Shown here: positions 51,569 to 61,907 of the stretch, piece after piece
Layout: every line of letters starts with the position of its first letter
Position numbering within the stretch: position 1 is the first letter of the stretch
Assembly (NCBI GenBank): GCA_008921705.1
Contig: VFFE01007079.1
Location: 377,473-441,472, forward strand
From: Burhinus oedicnemus
Lineage: Eukaryota > Chordata > Aves > Charadriiformes > Burhinidae
Reading direction: 5' to 3'
Length of the DNA: 64,000 nt
Translations under genes and position numbers: made by a program
Notes under the pieces: model-generated
Databases searched by the model: none
What the model saw: only the letters and a program-made list of their open reading frames with translations
What the model was told of the DNA's origin: nothing

Positions 51569-51644
51569 AAAGAATTGACTGGGGGAAACTGTAATTTATT
51601 TGCTTTTTTTAATTGAGCTTATCGTTTCCCCCAGTTAATTCTTT
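51569..51644 (+). other. long near-perfect stem-loop (candidate hairpin RNA)
   Basis: The left arm 51569-51589 (starting AAAGAATTGACTGGGGGAAA) pairs with the right arm 51624-51644 (GTTTCCCCCAGTTAATTCTT and one more T) over 21 positions. The only non-Watson-Crick pair is a G-U at 51577/51636 when read as + strand RNA. After one 1x1 mismatch (51590/51623) four more pairs form (51591-51594 with 51619-51622), leaving a loop of about 24 bases. Arm length and overall size (about 76 nt) fit a microRNA-type precursor. The same structure could be a tiny palindromic transposon (MITE) remnant. Read as minus-strand RNA, the G-U becomes an A-C mismatch, so the + strand folds better. Confidence 0.6.
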
Positions 51645-52015
51645 CTAGTGCTAAAAGTAATAGAATTTCTGTTCTACTTTGAACAAATACTGATTCTCCA
51701 TCCCTTGAACAGATCACAATAATCCCGAAATAAAGGTTAAGGAACATAGTAAGAGGCACGGGAAAAAAACCCTGCCAATTATAATCTTTGTTGCTCCTCA
51801 TTTACTCTGACACACTTGGTTGTTTTTAATTCAGCTGACTGATTCTGAACAATAAAACTAAGACACCGAAGTTGTATCCTGCCAGTAGCTATTTTAAAAG
51901 TGTCAGAAATCTGACTCGTAAAGAAAAATGGCTTTCCTACAGAGTGACCACTGGGAGAGTTACGAAATGCCAGACCAGTGACATCTTGAGCAGCTTGGTA
52001 TCATGGAGGCAGCAC

Positions 52016-52071
52016 AAACTGTGAAGTTAACACGTACATCAAGATATCATAAACTGTGAAGTTAACATGTA
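52016..52071. repeat. short direct duplication, 35-base period
   Basis: The 21-base unit AAACTGTGAAGTTAACACGT(A) at 52016-52036 recurs at 52051-52071 with a single C-to-T change (CACGTA versus CATGTA). The spacer ACATCAAGATATCAT separates them, giving a 35-base period with 1.6 copies. GTTAAC sites lie in both copies. It looks like a recent local slippage or template-switch duplication. Confidence 0.85.
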
Positions 52072-54908
52072 AGACAGATTCTTTTCTGGGACAATTTCTG
52101 TTATGTTCTTGTGATATCTTGCCTAACCATGAGACTAAGGAAAGCCACTACCCCCATTTCTATCTCTACAGTCATGTAAGGCAGGAACCCCCTTGCACAC
52201 TTCCAGTATTAACAGGGATGTTGTGGATCAGTTCTTCAGATCTCTGACCCGTAATGCAATAATGTCATCAGCAGTGAAGATACATGCGAGGTGACCTGTG
52301 CATTTAGCAACACAACAGAACCACTGTCTTAGGCACAGCAAGATTGGAAATATTCAGGACTGTAAACTTTCCAAATGGAAAAAAAAATCTTTAAGATAAG
52401 CCTGGAAAAGACCTGGCAACACAACAACTGAAATAACAGTTACACAATGAAGTAAGTGATTTTTATTCATCCTACCACTCACTTGTCAAATAACAACTGT
52501 ATTAATATCCCTATATCTCTGCTGTGCAGAGCAGCTTCTATTTCAAGAGAAGACAAAAACATGGATAGACTTGGTACATCTTTAGTGCAACTATGAGAAA
52601 CATGGAGAAATAGTGTTGGAACAGTGGAGAAAGTAATGAAAACCAAAATTTGGCAAATCTGCAAAAATAGTTTTAAAAAGGAAGTTTTTACATGGAAATT
52701 GAGGCCGTATATGCAGCATCTCAGTCTCAACAAGAGTGACAAAGCTGCTGATCAAAAAAATTATTCTCCTTTGATTCAGACCTTCCATTCCTTCAGTGTG
52801 AACTGAATTACATTATACTTCAAAGGCATTTGTATTCAGTCTTGATATTAAAAAAAAATATATTAAAAAACCACAACAAAACACTGTGTTGACTTAGCAT
52901 GACTAATTAGATTATTAATAGTAAAAGGAAATAAAAAATAAGCCAACAATGCTGATCTTGACTAATCAGAAATAAAATTAGGGAGATAAATTTGGAAAAG
53001 TTGGTCACCGTCATCACTACAGGAAGCAAAGATTTCCTCCCTCACACACCACATTTTAACTCATGAGACCTGGCAAGTGCAATATAATATTATGCCAAGG
53101 ATTAATTTATTACACTAATTTTAGGATTTCAATCAAATAACCCTAGATTTCCATGCCACCAATTTAACATGCTAGATACCACAGTGCACACCAGGATGGC
53201 CTTTGACCATTTGGTGGACAGATAGGTTAAACAAAAACAAAACATCCCTCAGTCTGGGTTCTAAAGGCATCAAACAAGGTTTTTGTGAATTGACAACACA
53301 TTATACACAAACACCCCCTATTTTGATTCTTCAAAATACAGAAGAATGACTATTCTTACACAGATTTTCCTTCTTAATAGGCGAGAATTAATCAACTAGC
53401 TGTGCATGCATCTGACAACATATTTCAAGAAAAAAATATTTTCTTCAATTATTTGTTCACGTTTTTTAAATTAAGAATTATTTCTCCTTTTTGGCCTTCA
53501 CTGTTCTGAAGTATCTGAGCACTGAAAAACTGCACTCTAACTCGACATAGAAAGGATAGGTTTATTTTTACAGAAAGCAGTAAAATCCAGTCCCTGAAAA
53601 CTGTTGATCTTTGCAATATTATAAAATAGAAACAAACTACTGAATAAAATGCAGAACTATTTCTAATAATTTTTTTTCAACTTCACAGAAAGCTCAGTTA
53701 TACAAAAGAAATATAAGCTATTTGGTAACTCCATGAAATTGTCGTGAATAAATCTACTCCACATTCTGAAGCATTTAGTACTTTTGCATAACTAATAACA
53801 AAACAAGTGCATGCTGTGGAGTAACTCATACTTCTCTAAGTGCCATTTACCGTTGTTCAGCAGTCCTTTGCAAGTCCAGCCTTGGGACATCAGCAGAACA
53901 ATACTGCTATAATATAGAACAGATAAGAAAATTCTCCTTATTCAAAGCCTTAATTGTGTTTAGTATTCCATTTTCTTGATCAAATAACTACACTCATCTT
54001 CTTCATACTATAACTGAAGGCTGTTCCCCTTATACCCAATAGTTACATTGACATACTTTGTTATATGACATGTAACAGGTTAAGTAATTGGCATATCTAT
54101 ATATTTTATAAAGCACACTTTTTGGTTTATATTTCTGTCTTCCAAAATAGACTTTAAATTAGGCAATGATTAAAGAGTTTTAAAATTCACTTCAAATTCC
54201 AGTGAAGTCAAGAGACTCTCCCCAGTTTGAACACGTTGCCTTGGATCCACACCATAAATTTGGAATCCCAGCACAGAAATATCTCTTCTAAAAAGCCAAA
54301 GCTGTATTCTTACATACCTACAAACAAGTTCTCCATGTATTTACTATTCTATTAAAGACAACTCTTAGACAAAGACCTAATATGACTACAGTCACTGTGA
54401 GGAAGATATTTACTTTGGCCTCAGGATTTACCTTCAGTATTTGACAAACAATTGATTTATAGAACTGGAAATAGCTTAACCCAACATAGCAATCGTTCCA
54501 TGCAATGATCTATAAAACAAGCACTAAAATATAAGCTGGCAGCTGTCATTCAGATATGGACTTGTAAGACATGTCATTTGACAGTTTCAGATATCCCTGG
54601 CTATCATGGGGGTCAGTGAGGTCACTCACTGTTTAAATAATATCCATCTTACAAAAATCTCATGAAAGTATGTTTTTATATGATTTTAACAGTGAACATT
54701 TTATCTTGCGTTTAAAAAACATCTAGAATTAAGGTGACAATCCTTTACATTTCTAGCACTGATAAATTAAAAGATTATGGGGTTTATTTATTCCACTTCA
54801 TATAGAATATCAAGTTTAGTCATCTCGTTAATCCTTCCTTAGCAAGCATGGCATTTCAATGATACAAATCCTTATTAATGAAAAAAATAATATTTTTTAA
54901 ATGCTTAC
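52072..54908. other. AT-rich DNA, no gene seen
   Basis: Small open frames on both strands near 52.5-52.8 kb overlap each other and lack domains. Nothing else stands out. Confidence 0.6.
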
Positions 54909-55067
54909 CAAAACAAAATACCAGAGAGAGGAGAAGTTTGCTTTGTAGCCAACAGCAACCAAGGGAAAGAATTCCACTATTTCAGGAAGAGATACATGGT
55001 CTATTTTGGTCAAACTGAATGAAACAACCATGTCAAATCCTACAAGTCCACCATGATTTTTAGGGAC
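54909..55067 (-). CDS. candidate internal exon (minus-strand set, downstream)
   Basis: A 159-base minus-strand segment lies between a good acceptor (TTTCTTTTTATATGCTAAAG) and a good donor (TTTTG/GTAAGC). Exactly one frame is open through all 53 codons, starting and ending in phase 0. It reads VPKNHGGLVGFDMVVSFSL, then a polar step, then LPEIVEFFPLVAVGYKANF and SSLWYFVL. The mix of charged and hydrophobic residues is more protein-like than the usual AT-rich chance frame. It joins in phase to 61861-61907 upstream. No family is recognised, and a chance open segment remains likely enough to keep confidence low. Confidence 0.28.
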
Positions 55068-57325
55068 CTTTAGCATATAAAAAGAAAATTAAAAAAACGC
55101 AACTCCCATTACAGATGCAGGGAATAATGGGAAAAGATTCCCATTACCTTGTACTTCAATCATGTAGAACCTAGGAAAGGATTAGACTCTTTAACAAGCG
55201 ACTTGAATATACTCCTGATAGAGCCGGGCATTGCTCCACACCAAACTGAGAGAGAAAAGGAGGCATACTCCAAAGGTGTCCTCTTTCGCAGCACAGGGAG
55301 AGACACTCTTGTTTCTACAGGTACTGGGGGGCTCCTGTCCCTTTGAAACATTCAGAACATAAAGTTTAAAAACTGACCAGATACTCAGAGTATCTATAGA
55401 ACAACTCAAGGCCAGCACTTTTCCTTCAGCAAAATTACTAATCCCATTTCTTCATGTTTCCCATGGCTCCAGCCACAGGAAACTCCAGTAGTATCCCACT
55501 GAATGTCATCATTGACCTCCATAGAGGTTTACCTCAGTTTGCTACAGACACCAACTGCCTTTAGAGAGAATGACACAAGGTGACAGCAAGAAGCCTCAGC
55601 TACAAGAACTTAGATATGTCATGTCTCTAGGGAATTCCTCTATAGCTCATATTCGGGTGTTTGCGGAGTGACAGGGGAGAGAGGAGGGGAAGGGGAATAC
55701 AATGTTTTCCCTCCAGCATAATCATTTCTTCTGTAATGAAAATAAAAATCCTGATTTCAGATCCTTTATCACGCCTGGGGAAGAAAAATGAGAGGAAAGA
55801 ATATTTGCGGGAAATAGATAAGATCTTTTGCAATCAAATCTGCGTATTTATGTTACACACAGCACTGACAGCCAAGTGCATTTCAAATCTGAGAAAGTGA
55901 ATCATCACAAACATTTAGGGTTAAATCCATATATTTCAAGTCAATGGTTGACAATGGATTTCGCTGCTAGTGCTAAATGAGGTCTTATGGCACTGTGGCA
56001 CTCAGGCAGAGAATTGGAGTATTAATCAAAATATTTTGCACTCTGCTTCTCATTAAATTTTCTGTGGGGTTTTGAACAGCTGTATTGGATTTACTATTCC
56101 AAGACAGTAGCAGAAGATCCTTCAAAGACTTACAAATCAGAGTGCCTGTATGCCACTGGGAGGTAGAAGGAAGTGAAAATATTCAGAACATAATGTGAAA
56201 TTTTCCTGTATAGGGCATATCAAATTTATAATGTTCTAGTTACTAAGAATCAAGAAGGGTTTATGCAAGGAAAATACTTCCTTTCTACCAAGTTAGGCTT
56301 TCTAAAACTGATAATGGTATGAGTGTTGCATCCTTAACAGATTTTTATTCTTCTTGTTTCCCCTTTTCCCCTGCAAGGAGGCTATAAGAAAAATAAACCC
56401 ATGGGATAAATTGTTTAAAATACTGTAGTTAGTCTGAAAAAGGGTATATCTAATTTTTTCACAATATTTGACATAAAGAAGTTGCATCATTTCTCCAGCC
56501 CTTTTTAATGCAACAAGAAGGATAATTCATTTAAAGATGAAAGGATGAGAAAGAAGACACTAGAGGTAATCAAAATAGTGAGTAAGATGAAGATGACAGA
56601 CAGACGTATATTATTTACCCTCCAAAAAACTCAAATAATGATGATCAAGAGATCGAGTTCTCAAAATAGAGGAACATTAATAAGCACTAGATTAAATATT
56701 TCTAAATACTTTGAGATGAGAATTGTGCAGATTAAAGACAGCATATCAAGGTATTGCTTCCAATAGTTTAACCATTTCTGTTTAACACTTGCTTATATAG
56801 TAAATACATCTGTTCACGCAGTATGTGCATGTCACTTCAAGGTTTATTTCAGAGAATAATTCATTATGACATTTTAAGACATCTATTTTTACCTTTGAAA
56901 ATACGCAATTTATATAGAAGTATAATTATCTTTATCCTTTGGCATTTATTTCATAATATAAACTTTGTAATTTTTGTTTAGTTTAGATCTCTGGCTTTAT
57001 TAATGTCTATATGTAATAAAGTGCTCTTCATTAGTAGCTTTGAAAACATTTAAAATTGTGAAAATGCTCTGGGACTATGAAAGTTGTATAAAAATAGAGC
57101 AAACCACAGACACCAACTTGCACAAATTGCTTTTAATGCAGAACTAGAAAGGTACTTTCCAGAGTTTAACAAGAAAAATAGGAACTTCTCTAAATTCTTT
57201 CAAGCACTCCCACAGTTATTAGCATTTTCATAAAATTAACTTGTAAAAGATTCCTCTAGTAAAATTAGAATGCTTTTTTCTGCAGCAGCAAAGTCTATTA
57301 GGGATACCAATTCAAACCCAACTCC
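55068..57325. other. AT-rich DNA between candidate exon and CR1
   Basis: A 9-base perfect palindrome with 4-base loop lies at 55125-55146 (TAATGGGAA / TTCCCATTA). A 23-base minus-strand segment at 55149-55171 has a fine acceptor (AATCCTTTCCTAG) but its phase does not match the 54909-55067 segment. No repeat recognised. Confidence 0.5.
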
Positions 57326-57404
57326 ACAGAATCCCAGAATCATCAGGGTTGGAAGGGACCTCTGCAGATCATCTAGTCCAACCCCCCTGCCAGAGCAGGG
57401 TCAC

Positions 57405-58004
57405 CTACAGCAGGTTGCACAGGATGACATCCAGGCGAGTTTGGTATGTCTCCAGAGTCAGAGACTCCACCACCTCTCTGGGCAGCCTGTTCCAGTGCTC
57501 TGCTACCCTCAAAGCAAAAAAGTTCCTCCTCATGTTCAGATGGAACTTCCTACATTCAAGTTTGTGCCCATTACCTCTTGTCCTATCACTGGACACCACT
57601 GCAAAAAGACTAGTCCCATCCTCCCAGCACCCTCCCTTTAAGTATTTGTAAGCATTGATGAGGTGCCTCCTCAGTCTTCTCTTCTCCAGACTAAAAAGAC
57701 CCAAGTCCCTCAGCCTTTCCTCATAAGAAAGATGTTCCAGTCCCCTAATCATCTCTGTAGCCCTCTGCTGTACCCTCTCCAGCAGCTCCCTGTCCTTCTT
57801 GAACTGGGGAGCCCAGAACTGGACACAGTACTCCAGGTACAGCCTCACCAGGGTAGAGTAGAGGAGGAGGATAACCTCCCATGACTTGCTTGCCACACAC
57901 CTCTTGATGCACCCCAGGATGCCATTGGCCTTCTTGGCCACTAGGGCACATTGCTGGCTCATGGTCATCCTGTTGTACACCAGGACTCCCAGGTCCCTTT
58001 CCAC
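57405..58004 (-). pseudogene. CR1 reverse transcriptase fragment, thumb and C-terminus
   Basis: This 199-residue frame is the longest in the window. It begins at ERDLGVLV and runs through [57 protein letters not shown] and [20 protein letters not shown] to [13 protein letters not shown]. It is the typical CR1 C-terminal domain and ends at the natural CR1 stop just before the 3' UTR. The link to the palm fragment is broken by at least one stop and one frameshift between about 58004 and 58110. The overlapping open frames on the opposite strand here are shadows. Confidence 0.93.
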
Positions 58005-58077
58005 AGAGCTGCTTTCCAGCAGGTCAACCCCTCACCTGTACTAGTGCATGGGGTTATTCCTCCCCAAGTACAGTACC

Positions 58078-58485
58078 CTACACTTGCCCTTGTTGAACTT
58101 CATGAGGTTTCTCTCTGCCCAAACTCTCCAGCCTGTCCAGGTCACGCTGAATGGCCGCACAGCCTTCTGGTGTGTCAGCCACCCCTCCCGGTTTTGTGTC
58201 ATCAGCAAACTTGCTGATGGTACACTCTATCCCTTCATCCAGGCCATAGATGAATATGTTGAACAGGACTGGACCCAGTACTGACCCCTGGGGAACATTA
58301 CTTGTCACAGACCTCCAAGTAGACTCTGTGCCACTAATCACAACTGTCTGAGCTCTATCTGCCAGCCAGTTTTCAATCCACCCCACTGTCCATTCATCTA
58401 AACCACACTTCGTAAGCTTGCCTGTGAGGATGCTGTGGGAGACAGTGTCAAAATCCTTGCTGAAGTCAAGGTAGACAACATCCAT
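58078..58485 (-). pseudogene. CR1 reverse transcriptase fragment, catalytic palm
   Basis: This frame holds the polymerase active-site motifs. Motif A is [13 protein letters not shown] (residues 5-17); the usual LINE form is DFxKAFD, and here the Ala is Asp. Motif B is [14 protein letters not shown] (65-78). Motif C is FADD (93-96, bases 58198-58209). Both catalytic aspartates of motif C are retained. After residue 120 the sequence [16 protein letters not shown] is a frameshifted reading of the expected CR1 continuation, so a further lesion lies near 58110-58120. The isolated palm cannot act without the missing endonuclease and fingers. Confidence 0.93.
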
Positions 58486-58751
58486 GGCTCTCCCTCATCT
58501 ACCCGTCCAGTCACACCATTGTAGAAGACTATCAGATTAGTCAGACATGACTTCCCCTTGGTGAATCCATGTTGGCTACTTCTGATAACCTCCTTTTCCT
58601 CCAGATGCTTTGAGGTGATGCCCAGAACAAGCTGTTCCATCATTTTTCCAGGGACGGAGGTGACACTGACTGGCCTGTAGTTTCCTGGGTCTTCCTTCTT
58701 GCCCTTTTTGAAGACTGGAGTGACATTGGCTTTCCTCCAGTCTTCAGGCAC
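58398..58751 (-). pseudogene. CR1 reverse transcriptase fragment, finger region
   Basis: The open frame begins with PEDWRKANVTPVFKKGKKED and continues through GNYRPVSVTSVPGKMMEQ to SQHGFTKGKSCLTNLIVFYN. These are hallmark CR1 reverse-transcriptase blocks between the conserved GPDG region and catalytic motif A. The CR1 reading leaves this frame around 58490, where it resumes in the 58078-58485 frame. The residues after GRVDEGEPW are therefore out-of-frame shadow. It is part of the dead element and not a host gene. Confidence 0.9.
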
Positions 58752-58960
58752 CTCGCCTGTTCTCCAGACCTTTCAAAGATGATGGAGAGCAGCCCAGCAA
58801 TGACTTCTGCCAGCACTCGTGGGTGCATTCCATCAGGACCTATGGACTTGTGGATATCCAGTTTACTTAACTCAACCAAGGGAAAGTCCTCCTTCCTCCA
58901 GACTTTCTCTGTTACCTGTAAAGTCTGGGAAGACTTTAACCTCATTAACCTAATTATTAG
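58640..58960 (-). pseudogene. CR1 reverse transcriptase fragment, N-terminal piece
   Basis: This minus-strand frame carries the region just before the catalytic palm, with LDIHKSIGPDGMHPRVL followed by a hydrophobic stretch ending in SIIFERS. In CR1 and other LINE reverse transcriptases this is the conserved segment upstream of motif A. Homology stops at about residue 30 of the open frame; the N-terminal part of the frame is flanking AT-rich DNA. After ERSGEQ the CR1 reading moves into another frame (see 58398-58751), so the copy has a frameshift near 58740-58750. It is non-functional. Confidence 0.85.
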
Positions 58961-58965
58961 CAGGA

Positions 58966-61068
58966 TGTAAATTATGGATAATATACCTCTTATAATATCA
59001 GTGACTTTCATAAAATAGAGGTTTTCATGCATAATCCAGACACAGGCAATAGTGGCTCCTGCTTAACAGAAGTCAGACCATTAGTTTTTTCTCTCACCCA
59101 TTCCAAAGGATAAGCATCAGAAGGCTATCAGTCTATTTTCCTGCTGTCTGGATTCCAAGCACATTAGGCACACATCTAAAAGGTGAATAAAATGAGTGTG
59201 ACTACATATTTACTTAAATATCCTTGTCAAAAGTCGTTAGTCTCTTTCAGTGTACCATCTTTGCAAGTTGTCGCTGAACCAAGTCTGTCTTCACTGACAG
59301 CATCCCTAATGCTTTAGTTCTGGGATTATTCTAGAAGCACATCATTTTTATGTAAGAAAATGGAGTTTCCTTCTCTCAGAGCTTCCCACCTATCTCACAC
59401 AGAACCAGATTGAACGCGCACAGCCACAAACACAGCCCTTGTAGAGGTGGTCTTCTGCATTTTCCTTTATTACAGGGACTTCAGGGATCCTTATTGGTTC
59501 TGGGTTTGTTGGCTAAGCCTGTCTTGCCACACACAGAGCTCACCTAAGGAGCTATTATTCTATAGCAGGAATATTTCCTGTTCTTCAAACTATAAGACCA
59601 TTTTACCTTCCTGTATAGGCAAGCCACAACAGTTCTCCTTTGTTGCTGCCTCTTACACCCACAGAGATGAGGCAAAACTGCCATCAACCACTTCATGGTT
59701 CTATGTATTACCTCAGTTACAATACTGCTGGTGCGCTGTCTCTCACACAGACTGAGTTTCATTGCGGCTTTCCTCACATACATAAGATATATGAGAAAGG
59801 CTTGTATTTCTTTTTTTCCTTGGTCAGTCAAAGTTGTCCAACACTAGGCTTTGCAAAGGTACATCTAGCTCCCTTAGCCACAGTTTGACAAATTTCAACA
59901 GAAACATTCAAACTACCGTTCAGAGCACAAATATTTTCCAGGTACAAAAAATTTATGCAGAGTCTGACTGCCAGTTAAGTTCCGGTCATCAAACTTCTTG
60001 CAACTTCTTGAAATTGCCTATATGGTGTGCACATAACCTGCATGGACCATGGGTGTTACCTAATCTGCCAGTTCCAAACACAACAGTGTCCATGATTTTC
60101 CTCTTTCTCTTTCTTGTTTAGGTTCAGGAGGGGAATCTCTGGGGAGAGGGAAACAAAAGAACCTGTTCCCAGCTCCTTTGCTGTCTCAGCGAAGTGACCA
60201 GAGAAAACTATTTCTACTTCATGCTTTAATTGTATTGTAATGAAAACCAAAGCTCATTCTAAAGGACGAAACTGAAGTTATGTGAAAATACCTAAAATTC
60301 CAATACTCAGCTTTTTCATACATCTATTGCATTGCAAAAAACAGCCCTTGGCCCATTCATTACAAACTTGAAACACCTAAAAATCTTTGGGCCTACTATG
60401 TTTATCGTATATCCTGACAGTGCGGTAATCCTTGGATTTTATATAATCTGATGAAATGAATGCCGTTGGTGTAGACTATTTCAAAAGTATTTGAAGTAGT
60501 ATTTCCATTTCTGAGAGTGCAGGGGAGAAGCATGACTGATAGATCACTTATATAAATGTGATTTTAGCTAAAACAGATGCAGCAAATCCCAGTGGGTAAA
60601 GGTAGTAATAAAAAAGCAGTATCTTTGCCAACAGTCAAACGCTGCTTAGAGAATTCTTTTTCAAAGAAAAAATCTTTTGGAATAGAAAGAATGTCTCAAT
60701 CCTTGAGATGAAAGAGCATTTCAATGAGCCAGAACCAATTCCAGTAATTGTTAACTTCTTACAGCTATGGGTCATGTGCGAGTTCAGTTGGGTTTTTTTT
60801 AATTTTCATTTAGGCAATGAAGATATTTAAAGATAGGAATTAATGGAACACTGCTATACATTCATTCAAAATGCCACCGGAAAGCAAGCTCCATAAAGAG
60901 GCAGGTACACCAAGCCATGTATATGTAACAGTTCAGGCCCTTTAAGCCTCACCTGACAAGATCACTGAATTTGCTTTTGGCCATAATTAGTCAAGTGACT
61001 TTTTCATGTCTATTTCCATTAGACTAGTGAGAAAACTAAATGTTTCTGCTCATCCTCTTTTCCACAAG
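58966..61068. other. AT-rich DNA, no gene seen
   Basis: Several overlapping open frames at 59.4-60.1 kb on both strands look like composition effects. No repeat or conserved motif recognised. Confidence 0.6.
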
Positions 61069-61101
61069 CTGGTGGCACACTGGCAGAACAAATGAGGAAA
61101 T
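61069..61101 (+). CDS. candidate internal exon C (+ strand set)
   Basis: A 33-base segment is preceded by an excellent pyrimidine tract and acceptor (CATCCTCTTTTCCACAAG) and followed by GAAAT/GTAAGT. In the phase set by candidate exon B it reads GGTLAEQMRK with split codons at both ends. Its length is a multiple of three. A second frame is also open, so the coding call depends on the phase match with exon B. A possible following segment in phase is 62966-62988 (acceptor CTTAACGCAG, donor GAAG/GTAAAA). Family not recognised. Confidence 0.22.
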
Positions 61102-61860
61102 GTAAGTGCGACTTTTTCCATTTTAGTTTTCTCAGGCAAGTAGAGCATTTATCTTTCTCTCCCCCTCAGGGTAGAATAGGAAACAAACGTCTACTAGAGT
61201 AAATGACTCATGATAGCAAGGGAGTAATATAAACACCTATCTCCATTCCAATGGCTGCTCCAGCCCTTTTCTTTATTGGCAAGATGAACAGGGTAAATGA
61301 GGGAAGACATAGAAGAGTCACCTCTGAAACTGCCACTCGCATTCTGCAAGAATTCCCTCCCAAAAGAGATGAACTGAAGGAAAGCAGAGGCAGTATCAGG
61401 GCAATCTTCCACTGCATGGAAGATTCTGTCCCCATATCTCTGTAGAAGGATGCCACTACAGCCAGTATGACTTGTGATTCTATGGGACTCACAGCAAGAC
61501 AAAGATCGCTCTCTCTTGCCCTCACCTACAACTGACTGGATTCTCCACAATTTTATCAATGCTAGCAGTTGCACCTTTAATATTAAAAAGAGAAGGTCCA
61601 GATTAAAGCTTCTGTTTTCCAATTTACTAAAAACAAGGCATGAAATTAGAACATTTTATAGCTTTTGCATTGCAGAGTTTTTGTGGGAGTTGAGCGTGAG
61701 GAAACAATCAAAGACATAACCTTGATTTATGTGTACTGGCAAGTTTCCCACCACAGTGGTAGAAACAGCAGAAGTTGAAACTTAAGACATGCAACTATGC
61801 AAGGAGCCTCACCTGGGGAAAGGAGAAAAAAAAAAGAACAAAGGAAAGAAAGACAACTTA

Positions 61861-61907
61861 CCTTAGCATCAGGGAAAAGATGACTCATTTGCTTTGTCAG
61901 TGACCAA
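61861..61907 (-). CDS. candidate internal exon (minus-strand set, upstream)
   Basis: On the minus strand the acceptor TGACTTTCTCATAG precedes 47 bases, followed by a perfect donor (CTAAG/GTAAGT). Just one frame is open, reading WSLTKQMSHLFPDAK (enters phase 1, leaves phase 0). The donor runs straight into a 45-base near-pure pyrimidine tract ending CCCCAG at 61812, so a very short 49-base intron is also conceivable, though that joins to an early stop. The next in-phase candidate is 54909-55067. The reading is protein-like but I do not recognise the family. Confidence 0.25.

Larger units (their letters stand above)
57326..58965 (-). mobile_element. 5'-truncated CR1 LINE retrotransposon
   Basis: This is the largest interpretable element in the window. 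On the minus strand it encodes the C-terminal two thirds of a CR1 ORF2 reverse transcriptase, ending in a short 3' tail. The terminal repeats that read ATTCTGGGATTCTG on the minus strand (about 57326-57345) are the CR1-type 3' end. Landmarks in minus-strand order are IGPDGMHPRVL (near 58850), [39 protein letters not shown], and the C-terminal part ending [17 protein letters not shown] full CR1 is about 4.5 kb, so this 1.6 kb copy lacks the 5' UTR, ORF1 and the endonuclease, as is usual for target-primed insertions. At least three frameshifts and some stops make it dead. The exact 5' edge is uncertain by about 20 bases because the match fades into AT-rich flank. Confidence 0.96.

Noticed and set aside
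57270..58284. Several + strand open frames of 70-120 codons
   Set aside because: Antisense shadows of the CR1 reverse transcriptase.
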